A stretch of 64,000 nucleotides of DNA from SIG575 sp964474295 (GTDB lineage Bacteria > Bacillota > Clostridia > Oscillospirales > Acutalibacteraceae), in NCBI GenBank assembly GCA_964474295.1, contig CAYYRN010000002.1, forward strand, positions 1 through 64,000. Reading direction: 5' to 3'. Made by a program: the position numbers and the translations under genes. Shown here piece by piece: positions 9,377 through 17,654 of this stretch (its first letter is position 1; every line of letters starts with the position of its first letter). Below the pieces are notes generated by a model, which saw only the letters and a list, made by a program, of their open reading frames with translations, did not search any database and was not told where the DNA came from.

Positions 9377-11208
9377 GCGTAAAAGAACGAAAAAAATATG
9401 CGGAATATGCTGACAGAATAGGTGCTGAAAACAAACCGGAATCTTTCTTTAAAACACTCGGTCAGTTTTTGCTTCAACTCAAGCCGCTTAAAGGATTAAT
9501 GACCGCCGTTATCATCAGCGGCATCATTTCAACAGCTTTGAGTGTAACAGGCCCCTTGCTGTTGGGTGATATTGTTGATATAATTCAGGAACAAGTGGCA
9601 AACAAGCTTTCCGGTGTGCCGTTTGATATAAGACCGATTGGCAGAATCTTGCTTATAATTTTGGCAATTTATACTGTCAGTTCACTTATGACATATTTCC
9701 AAAGATATTCGATGGCGGGCGTTGCACAAAAAGTTACCTGCTCTTTGCGTGAACAAATTAACACGAAGCTTTCACATCTTCCGCTGAAATTCTTCGATAC
9801 GCATACTCGCGGAGATATACTCTCAAGAGTTATTAACGATGTTGACAACATTGATTTAACGCTTCAAAACAACTTTATTCAGGTTATAACTTCGGTTGTC
9901 ACATGTTTGGGTACACTTGTTGTTATGCTGATAGTAAGTGTTAAAATGACTTTAATTACATTAAGTATAGTCCCGATAAGTGCCTTAATCGGTTTTTCTA
10001 TTGCGGGAAAGTCAAAAAAATATTTTCGTTCACTGTGGAGAAAAACCGGTGAATTAAACGGACACATCGAAGAAATGTTTACAGGTCACAACATTGTTAA
10101 AGCATTTTGCTATGAAAACAAAGCAATTGAAGAATTCGATGAAATAAACGAAGAACTTTTCGATGTAAGCAAAAAAGCGCAGTTTATTTCCGGTCTTATT
10201 ATGCCGTTCATAAGCTTTGCCAACAACATCGGCTTTGTTTTAATTTGTATTGTAGGCGGTGTTTATATTGCTCAAGGTGACGGCGAGTTGTCCGTTGGTG
10301 CAATAACAACCTTTATAACCTGCTCAAAAATGTTTTTGCAGCCAATTGTCGATTTGGCAAACATTGCAAATAATCTTCAATCCTCAATGGCATCGGCGGA
10401 AAGAATTTTTAAAATCATCAACGAGGACGATGAGATTAAAGATACGGATAAAAGTTTTCCGAACGATATTGAGTGTAAAATTGCTTTTGAAAACGTAAAT
10501 TTTGCTTACTCACCCGACAAACCCCTGATATCAAATATGAATTTAACAGTAAATCCGGGTGAATTGGTTGCAATCGTAGGCCCGACCGGTGGTGGAAAAA
10601 CAACGCTTGTTAATCTGCTGATGCGTTTTTATGAAATTGATTCGGGTAAAATAACAATCGGCGGTATCGATATTAACGACGTGTCAAGAAGCAATCTGCG
10701 CAGTATCTTCGGTATGGTTTTACAGGACACGTGGCTTTTTAACGGCACGGTAAAGGAAAATTTGTCATATTCCAAAAGTGATGCAACAGATGAAGAGATC
10801 ATCTCGGCTACTAAAGCCGCAAAAGCTCATGACTTTATTCTTTCACTGCCGAACGGTTATGACACGGTGCTTGATGCCGACGGTACAAACTTATCGCAAG
10901 GTCAAAAACAATTGCTCACAATTGCAAGGGCATTAATAGCAGACCCCAAAATTTTAATTCTCGATGAAGCGACAAGCTCTGTTGACACACGAACCGAAGA
11001 ACAAATTCAAAACGCTATGAAAACGCTGATGAAAGGCAGAACAAATTTTGTAATTGCTCACAGGCTTTCCACAATCAGAGAAGCCGATAAAATTATTGTT
11101 GTAAACGACGGCAAAATTATAGAAAGCGGTAGCCATAATGAACTTATGAGCAAAAAATCTTTCTACCGTGAATTGTATTTAAGCCAATTTACAAATCAAA
11201 ATCAATAA
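9373..11208 (+). CDS. Heterodimeric ABC exporter, catalytic subunit
   Basis: The 611-residue partner of the preceding gene has an N-terminal cytoplasmic extension (about 45 residues), six membrane helices to about residue 345, and an ATPase domain with Walker A GPTGGGKTT (near 400) and a consensus Walker B ILILDEATSSVD with catalytic Glu. Its signature is LSQGQKQ instead of LSGGQ. In a heterodimer each ATP site combines one subunit's Walker motifs with the other's signature, so one site would be canonical and one degenerate. It overlaps the previous gene by 4 bases, so the two are translationally coupled. murD follows 32 bp later. Confidence 0.9.
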   Translation: MSVKERKKYAEYADRIGAENKPESFFKTLGQFLLQLKPLKGLMTAVIISGIISTALSVTGPLLLGDIVDIIQEQVANKLSGVPFDIRPIGRILLIILAIYTVSSLMTYFQRYSMAGVAQKVTCSLREQINTKLSHLPLKFFDTHTRGDILSRVINDVDNIDLTLQNNFIQVITSVVTCLGTLVVMLIVSVKMTLITLSIVPISALIGFSIAGKSKKYFRSLWRKTGELNGHIEEMFTGHNIVKAFCYENKAIEEFDEINEELFDVSKKAQFISGLIMPFISFANNIGFVLICIVGGVYIAQGDGELSVGAITTFITCSKMFLQPIVDLANIANNLQSSMASAERIFKIINEDDEIKDTDKSFPNDIECKIAFENVNFAYSPDKPLISNMNLTVNPGELVAIVGPTGGGKTTLVNLLMRFYEIDSGKITIGGIDINDVSRSNLRSIFGMVLQDTWLFNGTVKENLSYSKSDATDEEIISATKAAKAHDFILSLPNGYDTVLDADGTNLSQGQKQLLTIARALIADPKILILDEATSSVDTRTEEQIQNAMKTLMKGRTNFVIAHRLSTIREADKIIVVNDGKIIESGSHNELMSKKSFYRELYLSQFTNQNQ

Positions 11209-11240
11209 GTGCAAACATACATAAAATAAGGAGCTTTAAG

Positions 11241-12554
11241 ATGTACAGAGATTTAATCGAATACTTCAACGACCGAAGTGTGCTTATTCTCGGTTTCGGC
11301 AAAGAGGGACAGTCAACTTACAATTTTTTAAGAAAATATTATCCGAACAAAAAAATTGCAATTGCAGATAAGCGTGACATATCCCTAAATGACGAAAATG
11401 CCGAGCTGATTACAGGTAAAAAATATCTTGACAGCATAAATAATTTTGACATAGTTATGCAAAGTCCGGGCATTTCATTGCGTGACGTTAAGATATCGTC
11501 TTCAACGGAAATTACAGGTCAAATGGATTTGTTTTTACGTTTTGCCGAATGTACAAAAATCGGAATTACAGGCACAAAAGGAAAAACCACAACTACAACA
11601 CTGATTTATGATATAATTAAAGCTTCCGGCAGAAAATGTGCGCTTATCGGTAACATCGGTGTACCTGTTTTTGAAAGTCTTGATGAAACAGAGAACTTAA
11701 CGGCAGTTATCGAAATGTCCTGTCATCAACTTGAATTTGCCAAAGCTTCACCTCACATTGCCGTTATGACAAACATTTTTCCCGAACACCTTGACCATTA
11801 CAACGGTTTTGAAGGTTATATAAAAGCAAAATCAAATATAGTAACTCATCAAACAGAAAGCGATTTTTTCATTTTTAACGATGACCAGAATGAGCTTAAA
11901 AATTACATTAACTTTAACAACATAAAATCAACGCTTTTTCCTGTAAGCAGATATGACGGCTGTAAGGATGAATTTTTAGAAAAACTCACAACCGTTAACG
12001 ATAATTTAAAAGGTTATCACACACACCAAGACATATTCTTTGCAGTTAAAGCCGCAAAATGTCTCGGAATTTCCGATGAAGACATAGAGAAAGGCATCCG
12101 TGCCTTTGAACCGATTGAACACAGAATGGAAAAAGTGGGAACTTGGAAAAATATTACTTTTTATAATGACAGTATCGCAACAATACCATACGCCGTTATG
12201 TGTGCCGTCAACGCTCTTAAAGATGTTGATACATTAATTTTCGGCGGTATGGACAGGGGTATCGATTACAGCGAATTTATAACCGATTTAACAAACAGCA
12301 ACATTTCAAATTTGATAGGACTTCCCGAAACAGGCGAAAAGATAATCAATCAAATTAAATGTACGGAAAATAATAAAAACTTAGTCATTGTCGATACTAT
12401 GGACGAAGCTGTAAAAAAAGCTTATGAACTGACGTCAGACAACAAAATTTGTCTTTTCTCCCCCGCCGCTTCAAGCTACAACAGATACAGAAACTTTGAA
12501 GAAAAAGGAAATCATTTCAAAGAGCTTGTTAAAACTTTCGGCAAAAGCGAATAA
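11241..12554 (+). CDS. murD: UDP-N-acetylmuramoyl-L-alanine--D-glutamate ligase
   Basis: MurD adds D-glutamate to UDP-MurNAc-L-Ala in the cytosolic stage of peptidoglycan synthesis. The 437-residue length is normal. An N-terminal Rossmann domain begins LILGFGKEGQS, the ATP loop GITGTKGKTTTT lies near residue 108, the Mur-family IEMSCHQLE and NIFPEHLDHY motifs follow, and FYNDSIATIP precedes the C-terminal glutamate-binding domain. The start follows AAGGAGC. It lies 32 bp after an ABC exporter pair rather than in the dcw cluster, which is uncommon but seen in Clostridia. It ends in a strong terminator. Confidence 0.95.
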   Translation: MYRDLIEYFNDRSVLILGFGKEGQSTYNFLRKYYPNKKIAIADKRDISLNDENAELITGKKYLDSINNFDIVMQSPGISLRDVKISSSTEITGQMDLFLRFAECTKIGITGTKGKTTTTTLIYDIIKASGRKCALIGNIGVPVFESLDETENLTAVIEMSCHQLEFAKASPHIAVMTNIFPEHLDHYNGFEGYIKAKSNIVTHQTESDFFIFNDDQNELKNYINFNNIKSTLFPVSRYDGCKDEFLEKLTTVNDNLKGYHTHQDIFFAVKAAKCLGISDEDIEKGIRAFEPIEHRMEKVGTWKNITFYNDSIATIPYAVMCAVNALKDVDTLIFGGMDRGIDYSEFITDLTNSNISNLIGLPETGEKIINQIKCTENNKNLVIVDTMDEAVKKAYELTSDNKICLFSPAASSYNRYRNFEEKGNHFKELVKTFGKSE

Positions 12555-12560
12555 TAAAAG

Positions 12561-12612
12561 CAGAGTATATTTGACAACCGTTAAGGAATATCAAATATAC
12601 TCTGTTTTTTTA
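12561..12612. terminator. Terminator after murD, probably bidirectional
   Basis: A perfect 14-bp stem (12561-12574 with 12591-12604) is followed by a T run on the plus strand. The opposite strand ends CTTTTATT, so it may also stop the spoVM transcript. Confidence 0.88.
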
Positions 12613-12631
12613 TTTTATAGTTTATGTAATG

Positions 12632-12724
12632 TTAAGTGTTTGAAAAATCCTGCTTTTTAATTCCGAAAATCATCCTCAGAAAGCCACCCAATAATTTAGG
12701 ATTTTTGAAAACTATTACTTTCAT
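12632..12724 (-). CDS. spoVM: SpoVM-like sporulation peptide (30 aa)
   Basis: This tiny gene encodes MKVIVFKNPKLLGGFLRMIF, then GIKKQDFSNT. Bacillus SpoVM is a 26-residue amphipathic helix that recognises the curved forespore membrane and anchors SpoIVA for coat assembly. The diagnostic spacing MK(x)6PK(x)LGG(x2)R(x3)G is kept, including the proline and the Arg. The ribosome site TGGAGG is well spaced. Position also fits: spoVM follows the prpC-prkC-rsgA block in Bacillus. Here a 49-residue peptide gene separates it from rsgA, where Bacillus has rpe and thiN. The C-terminus is about 4 residues longer than in Bacillus. Standard gene finders easily miss it. Confidence 0.88.
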   Translation of the reverse strand: MKVIVFKNPKLLGGFLRMIFGIKKQDFSNT

Positions 12725-12740
12725 ATAACATACCTCCACA

Positions 12741-12890
12741 CTATATTCTATAAATAGCAATACCGATAAGAATTATTATCGTCGCTATTAAAGCCACAAG
12801 AAATGATGACGGAAAACAGCAAGCTACAAAAAGACCTATCCCGAAAGATATCAGAACAATGCCTAAACCGCAATTTCTCCGCCTTCGCAT
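12741..12890 (-). CDS. Small hydrophobic membrane peptide (49 aa) next to spoVM
   Basis: A short gene starts at an ATG with the ribosome site AGGTGAT and encodes 49 residues: a basic N-terminus (MRRRRN), a first hydrophobic stretch (GIVLISFGIGLFVACCF), a Pro-Ser turn and a second stretch (FLVALIATIIILIGIAIY). This predicts a helical hairpin with both ends inside. The stop codon is 16 bases from the spoVM start, so the two are co-transcribed from the promoter at 12921-12949. I do not recognise a named family. Its location suggests a role at the sporulation or cell membrane, but that is inference only. Confidence 0.75.
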   Translation of the reverse strand: MRRRRNCGLGIVLISFGIGLFVACCFPSSFLVALIATIIILIGIAIYRI

Positions 12891-12912
12891 ACAATCACCT
12901 CAGTATTTGCTG

Positions 12913-12937
12913 TCAAACTTATTATATTCAAGTTTGA
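12913..12937. promoter_or_regulatory. Perfect 8-bp inverted repeat over the spoVM-unit promoter
   Basis: TCAAACTT, nine bases and AAGTTTGA form a perfect palindrome that covers the -10 element of the promoter at 12921-12949. It could be a repressor operator. A hairpin is less likely, because no T run follows. Confidence 0.5.
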
Positions 12938-12949
12938 AATAAGTGTGAA
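12921..12949 (-). promoter_or_regulatory. Promoter of the 49-aa peptide and spoVM
   Basis: Minus-strand TTCACA, a 17-base spacer and TATAAT lie about 30 bases before the peptide start. It gives the two small genes a promoter separate from the rsgA operon. A sporulation sigma factor may act as well, but I cannot tell. Confidence 0.6.
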
Positions 12950-12958
12950 AGACGAAAA

Positions 12959-13840
12959 TTACAATTCCCATTCCTTTATATTTTTAACTTCATTATACAA
13001 AGCTATATAGTTTTCGTGGCGGGAGGGATGAATTTTACCGTTTTTTACTGCCTCAACGATTTTACACCCTTTGTCTTGAGTATGTGAACAGGAGCTAAAT
13101 TTGCATTGACCGAGATATTCACGAAACTCTCTGAAGCAAAACGGCAGCTCGTCTTTTAAAATAATTTCCGCATTTTGAAAGTCAACAGAAGAAAAACCCG
13201 GCGTGTCCGCAATATATCCGCCGCACGTCTTAAACAGTTCAATATGGCGTGTGGTGTGTTTTCCTCTGCCGAGCTTATCGCTGATTTCGCCGGTTTGCAG
13301 AGAAAGAGAGCTGTCAATGCAATTTAAAAGAGAAGATTTACCGACACCCGTATTACCGGCAAAAGCACTGATATGTCCTTCTATTAAGCTTTTAACCTTA
13401 TCTGTACCCTCACCTGTTTGTGATGATGTAACAATAGTTTCAAAGCCTGCTTTTTTGTAAATATCTTCAAGATTTTCCGAAGCTTCAAGGTCGCTTTTTG
13501 TTATTACGATTATAGGTTCGATACTGTTTTTTTCCGCAATTGCAATTAACCTATCGATAAGTAAAGTGTTCGGCTTAGGTTCGCAAACAGATGAAACAAT
13601 AAAGAGTCTGTCTATATTCGCAATGGGCGGACGTACAAGAACATTACGTCTCGGTAAAATTTCATCAATTGTGTTCTCCGCATCAACATTCAGCGTGATT
13701 TTTACTCTATCCCCCGGTAACGGTGAAATTTTATTTTTTCTGAAAATGCCCCGTGCTTTAGTTTCGTATATGGCATCAGCGGCTTCAACATAATAGAAGC
13801 CGCCGATGCCTTTAATTATCGTTCCTTCAAGTTGCCGCAA
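12959..13840 (-). CDS. rsgA: Ribosome small-subunit-dependent GTPase A
   Basis: RsgA (YloQ/CpgA) is a circularly permuted GTPase that helps mature the 30S subunit. The 293-residue protein has an OB fold, then G4 (TKSD), G1 (GNTGVGKSS near 165), G3 (DTPGF) and a C-terminal zinc site with Cys and His residues in CKFSSCSHTQDKGC. The start is best placed at the TTG at 13840: the GGGAG ribosome site (13850-13854) directly abuts another in-frame TTG at 13849 but is 9 bases from this one. The order prpC-prkC-rsgA matches Bacillus. prkC and prpC control wall and growth signalling, and Bacillus CpgA is a known PrkC substrate. Confidence 0.94.
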   Translation of the reverse strand: MRQLEGTIIKGIGGFYYVEAADAIYETKARGIFRKNKISPLPGDRVKITLNVDAENTIDEILPRRNVLVRPPIANIDRLFIVSSVCEPKPNTLLIDRLIAIAEKNSIEPIIVITKSDLEASENLEDIYKKAGFETIVTSSQTGEGTDKVKSLIEGHISAFAGNTGVGKSSLLNCIDSSLSLQTGEISDKLGRGKHTTRHIELFKTCGGYIADTPGFSSVDFQNAEIILKDELPFCFREFREYLGQCKFSSCSHTQDKGCKIVEAVKNGKIHPSRHENYIALYNEVKNIKEWEL

Positions 13841-13858
13841 AAAAGTCAACTCCCAAAA

Positions 13859-15853
13859 TTAATAAAGTGTTCCGTAATCAATAGTGCCTGTGTAATCTGT
13901 TACATTGCTTACCTTAGGCGGTGTCGAAGTAAAATCAATGCTGCAACTGAAATAAAGATTATCGTTAACGTAAACTTCAACAGCATCGGAAGCACCTGCT
14001 CCCGTTACGGATACCGTATAGTTTTGACCGTAAAAATTATATGAAGCTGATGTGTGAACAGTGTTGCCGTTAAGCTTATAAACTATCGAACCGTTTCCGG
14101 AAGACGGAAGCTTTACGGTTATATCTTTAGTTGTCGCTTTTTGACCTAAGCTTAAAACTACCTTAACTTTAGTACCTTGTGCAACAGAAGTTCCGACAAC
14201 GGGACTGCACCTGACAATGTATCCTTCGGGGACAGTCATACTTGCTTCGGATGTATAATTTGTATCAAGTACCAAACCTGCCGATTCAAGCTCAAGCTTT
14301 GCCATTTCCGGAGACATTGTAACAATATCGGGAACTTGAACTGTATCGTTTTCGTTTTTGCTGACGTAAATTGTTACCGAATCCCCTGCTTTTATGCTTT
14401 CACCGGAGGACGGAACGGTTCTTATTACTTTACCGTTTTCAACAGTGTCATCAACTTCCTCTTCCTCTGTGTATTTAAGCCCCATAGCATTGAGCTTTTC
14501 ACGAACATCAAACAAATCATCATTTGTAAAATCGGGCATAATATTTTCCGATAAATCAATCGCCACCGTTAATGTGATTTTTTCATCAGAAGCGATTTTT
14601 TCGCCGGAATCCGGAGTTTGCTCAATAACCTCACCGAAATCGTACTCGCCTGTTTCGGATTCTATAATTTCAAAATTAAACTTGTTATATTTTGAGTTAC
14701 CTTTTACTTCTTCGTAGTAATTCTTACCGACAAAATCGGGAACGGTTCTGTTGAAAGAAAAAATGCCTTTTATGTCATCTTGGAAGAAAATGTAACCCGC
14801 CGCAATCAAAAGTGCGGCAAGAACTCCTGCAAGAATACCGACGATTATCGGCAGCGGAGACTTTTTCTTTTTAGTTTTGGGATGTGGCAAACGCATTTCG
14901 TCCGCATTGGGTATCGGGTCGTTTTCATTAATCGAAGAAAAATTTGAAAACGCTTTGACATCTTCGCTTGTTACATACTTTGTGGGTGTATCGTCAACAA
15001 AATAAGAATAGTCAAAAACAACAGCAGGATTACGCTTATATTCTTCTATATCCAACAGCATCTCCGCAGCGGATTGATAACGCTCTTTCGGATTTTTCTG
15101 CATAGCGCGCATTGTTATTTGCTCAAGTCCTGTCGGTATATCCTCATTTATAGAGCTTGGCGGAACAGCATCCTCATTGACTTGCATAAGTGCAACCGAA
15201 ATTGCATTATCACTTTGGAACGGAAGCTCACCCGTGAGCATTTCATACATAAGTACGCCAACCGAATAAATATCGGTTTTTTCATCCGTTGTTTCGCCCC
15301 TTGCCTGTTCGGGACTTACATAATGAACAGAACCGATTGCCGATTCGGTCATAGTGCGTGTTTCGCTTCTGCTGAAGCGTGCAATTCCGAAATCGGTAAC
15401 TTTGATATTGCCGTTTTGGAGCAAAAGAATGTTCTGCGGCTTAATATCACGGTGAACTATACCCTTATCGTGTGCGTGCTGAAGGGCGCGAAGTATCTGA
15501 GTTGTAAAATGTACAACTTCTTTTCCGTTAATAACTCTCTGCTGCTCGATATACTCTTTTAAAGTAATACCCTCAACATATTCCATAACAATATACTGAA
15601 GTCTGTCACCGAAGCTGACATCAAACACTTTAACAATGTTAGGATGTGAAAGCACGGCAATTGCCTTGGATTCATTTTTAAAACGACGTCTGAATTCCTC
15701 ATTTGCAAGAAATTCTTCTTTTAAAATTTTAACGGCAACAATTCTGTCATCGATATTATCGTAAGCTTTATAAACAACCGCCATACCGCCTACACCGATT
15801 ATTTCACGAATTTCATATCTGCCGTCTATTCGTTTACCAACATAACTATCCAT
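13859..15853 (-). CDS. prkC: PASTA-domain Ser/Thr protein kinase PrkC/PknB
   Basis: This 664-residue membrane kinase senses muropeptides or lipid II and phosphorylates wall, division and translation proteins. The kinase domain (about 12-275) shows GVGGMAVVYKAY, the ATP lysine in VAVKIL, HRDIKPQN and DFGIA. A single membrane helix (about 340-362) follows a short basic linker. Three extracellular PASTA repeats extend to about 580. A further 85-residue Gly/Ser/Tyr-rich beta-type tail ends the protein, an extension seen in some clostridial PrkC proteins. It is paired with its phosphatase PrpC, 27 bp upstream. Start after AGGAGA. Confidence 0.95.
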   Translation of the reverse strand: MDSYVGKRIDGRYEIREIIGVGGMAVVYKAYDNIDDRIVAVKILKEEFLANEEFRRRFKNESKAIAVLSHPNIVKVFDVSFGDRLQYIVMEYVEGITLKEYIEQQRVINGKEVVHFTTQILRALQHAHDKGIVHRDIKPQNILLLQNGNIKVTDFGIARFSRSETRTMTESAIGSVHYVSPEQARGETTDEKTDIYSVGVLMYEMLTGELPFQSDNAISVALMQVNEDAVPPSSINEDIPTGLEQITMRAMQKNPKERYQSAAEMLLDIEEYKRNPAVVFDYSYFVDDTPTKYVTSEDVKAFSNFSSINENDPIPNADEMRLPHPKTKKKKSPLPIIVGILAGVLAALLIAAGYIFFQDDIKGIFSFNRTVPDFVGKNYYEEVKGNSKYNKFNFEIIESETGEYDFGEVIEQTPDSGEKIASDEKITLTVAIDLSENIMPDFTNDDLFDVREKLNAMGLKYTEEEEVDDTVENGKVIRTVPSSGESIKAGDSVTIYVSKNENDTVQVPDIVTMSPEMAKLELESAGLVLDTNYTSEASMTVPEGYIVRCSPVVGTSVAQGTKVKVVLSLGQKATTKDITVKLPSSGNGSIVYKLNGNTVHTSASYNFYGQNYTVSVTGAGASDAVEVYVNDNLYFSCSIDFTSTPPKVSNVTDYTGTIDYGTLY

Positions 15854-15880
15854 ATCTTAAATCTCCTATATACGATAAAT

Positions 15881-16603
15881 TTAATAAGAAGCAACAACTA
15901 CCGTAATATTATCTTTACCGCCGTTAGAATTTGCTTTATCAATCAAAGTTTTTACTGTTTGCTCATCAGCGGTTTTTACCAATTCCCGCAAATCTTCACT
16001 TTCAACAAAATTTGAAAGTCCGTCCGTGCATATCATAAGAACATCACCGTCCGAAAAATCTTCCGCAACAAAGTCAACGCTTATTCTGTCCTTGACACCG
16101 AGCGCTCTTGTAATGTAATTCTTTATCGGGTGATGTTTGGCTTCTTCTTCCGTTATATCGCCCCTATCGAGCATTTCCTGAACAATCGAATGGTCGGTTG
16201 TAATTTGCTTTACATCTTTATTGATTATGTATGCTCGACTGTCACCTGCGTGAGAAATCATAACCTCGTTCTCTCTTAAAATAGCGGCAACAACCGTTGT
16301 TCCCATACCGGAAAGTGTTTCGTCATCCCGTGCAAGGTCAAATATTTTAATGCTTGCCAAATTAATTGCGGATTCCAGCAAATTGGATACCGAAGATGTT
16401 TTCATCTTATCGCTGTAATTATCAACAATTCTTTGCGATATCAAATCCACAGCCATTTTGCTTGCAATATCGCCGCCTGAGGCTCCGCCCATTCCGTCAC
16501 ACACAACTGCCCAAACGGTTCCGCTTTCAAATTTGCCGATTCCGAACGAATCTTGATTTGAAGAACGAACAAGGCCGATATTTGTTTGTCCGAAAATTCT
16601 CAA
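15881..16603 (-). CDS. prpC: PP2C-type Ser/Thr phosphatase PrpC/Stp
   Basis: This 240-residue metal-dependent phosphatase reverses phosphorylation by the kinase encoded next. PP2C motifs are complete: SSNQDSFG, DGMGGASGG (metal Asp), GTTVVAAIL, SHAGDSRAY, TDHSIV and CTDGLSNFV, with GKDNITVVV at the end. The start is TTG with GGGGAGAG at a good distance. rlmN ends 2 bases upstream, so the genes are coupled. Kinase-phosphatase pairing is constant in Firmicutes. Confidence 0.95.
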   Translation of the reverse strand: MRIFGQTNIGLVRSSNQDSFGIGKFESGTVWAVVCDGMGGASGGDIASKMAVDLISQRIVDNYSDKMKTSSVSNLLESAINLASIKIFDLARDDETLSGMGTTVVAAILRENEVMISHAGDSRAYIINKDVKQITTDHSIVQEMLDRGDITEEEAKHHPIKNYITRALGVKDRISVDFVAEDFSDGDVLMICTDGLSNFVESEDLRELVKTADEQTVKTLIDKANSNGGKDNITVVVASY

Positions 16604-16605
16604 AA

Positions 16606-17652
16606 TTACTCTCCCCTTTTTGAGGCAATGTGCTTTTTACGAAGCTGCCCGCAGGAAGCTTCAATATCTTTACCGAGAGTTCTTCTCACAGTAACATTAA
16701 TTGAATTTTTTTCAAGTATCGAAACAAATTTCTTTAATCTTACACTGTTACTTTTTGTAAAATTGTTCTCGGCAACATTATTTACAGGTATTAAATTAAC
16801 GTGACACAGCATACCTTTAAGAAGTTTAGACAATTCTTCTGCACATTCGTCGGAATCGTTTACACCGGATATCATTGAATATTCAAAAGAAATCCTTCTT
16901 GATGTTTTATCGGTATATTTTTTGCAAGCATCTATCAGCTCTGAAACATTATATTTCTTGTTAATAGGCATAAGCTGTGATCTGATTTTATCATTGGGTG
17001 CGTGCAAAGAAACAGAAAGAGTAAGCTGAGTATCCATTTCCATTAATTCATATATTTTCGGAACTATTCCGCAGGTAGACAGCGAAATATTACGCATTGA
17101 AATTCCGATACCGTCCTTATCGTTAACAAGTGAAAGGAACCGCTTAACATTATCAAAATTGTCAAAAGGTTCGCCCATACCCATCAAAACTATATGTGAA
17201 ACTCTTATGTTTTCGTCATTTTGGGCTGTGTGTATCTGCGACAAAATTTCGGAAGCGGTCAAATCCCTTATAACCCCACCGAGGGTTGATGCACAAAACT
17301 TGCATCCCATACGGCAGCCGACTTGTGTCGATACACAAAGAGAATAGCCGTATTTATATTTCATCAATACGCTTTCTATATATTCGCCGTCAACAAGTCT
17401 GAATAAATATTTAATCGTGCCGTCTTCTTTTGACACACGCTTTTTTTCAATTAAACACGAACGAATTTCAAAACTCTCATCCAAAGAGGTTCTGAGTTGC
17501 TTTGAAATATTGCTCATTTCATCAAAAGAAGAAACTCCTTTTTGCTGAAGCCAAGAAAAGATTTGATCGGCTCTGAACTTCGGGAGATTAAATCTTTCAA
17601 GAGCAGAGAACAATTCATCTTTTGTCATAGACTTTATATCGGTCTTGTTCAA
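16606..17652 (-). CDS. rlmN: 23S rRNA (adenine2503-C2) methyltransferase
   Basis: RlmN is a radical-SAM enzyme that methylates A2503 of 23S rRNA and A37 of some tRNAs. The 348-residue protein has the cluster motif GCRMGCKFCAS, GEPFDN, and the catalytic cysteines of the family (Cys in SLSTCGIVP and near the C-terminus in EASCGQLR). The C-terminal Cys makes RlmN the natural call; a Cfr resistance enzyme would show other features. The start is TTG after AAGGGGA. It sits between rsmB and prpC as in many Clostridia. Confidence 0.95.
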   Translation of the reverse strand: MNKTDIKSMTKDELFSALERFNLPKFRADQIFSWLQQKGVSSFDEMSNISKQLRTSLDESFEIRSCLIEKKRVSKEDGTIKYLFRLVDGEYIESVLMKYKYGYSLCVSTQVGCRMGCKFCASTLGGVIRDLTASEILSQIHTAQNDENIRVSHIVLMGMGEPFDNFDNVKRFLSLVNDKDGIGISMRNISLSTCGIVPKIYELMEMDTQLTLSVSLHAPNDKIRSQLMPINKKYNVSELIDACKKYTDKTSRRISFEYSMISGVNDSDECAEELSKLLKGMLCHVNLIPVNNVAENNFTKSNSVRLKKFVSILEKNSINVTVRRTLGKDIEASCGQLRKKHIASKRGE

Positions 17653-17654
17653 AG

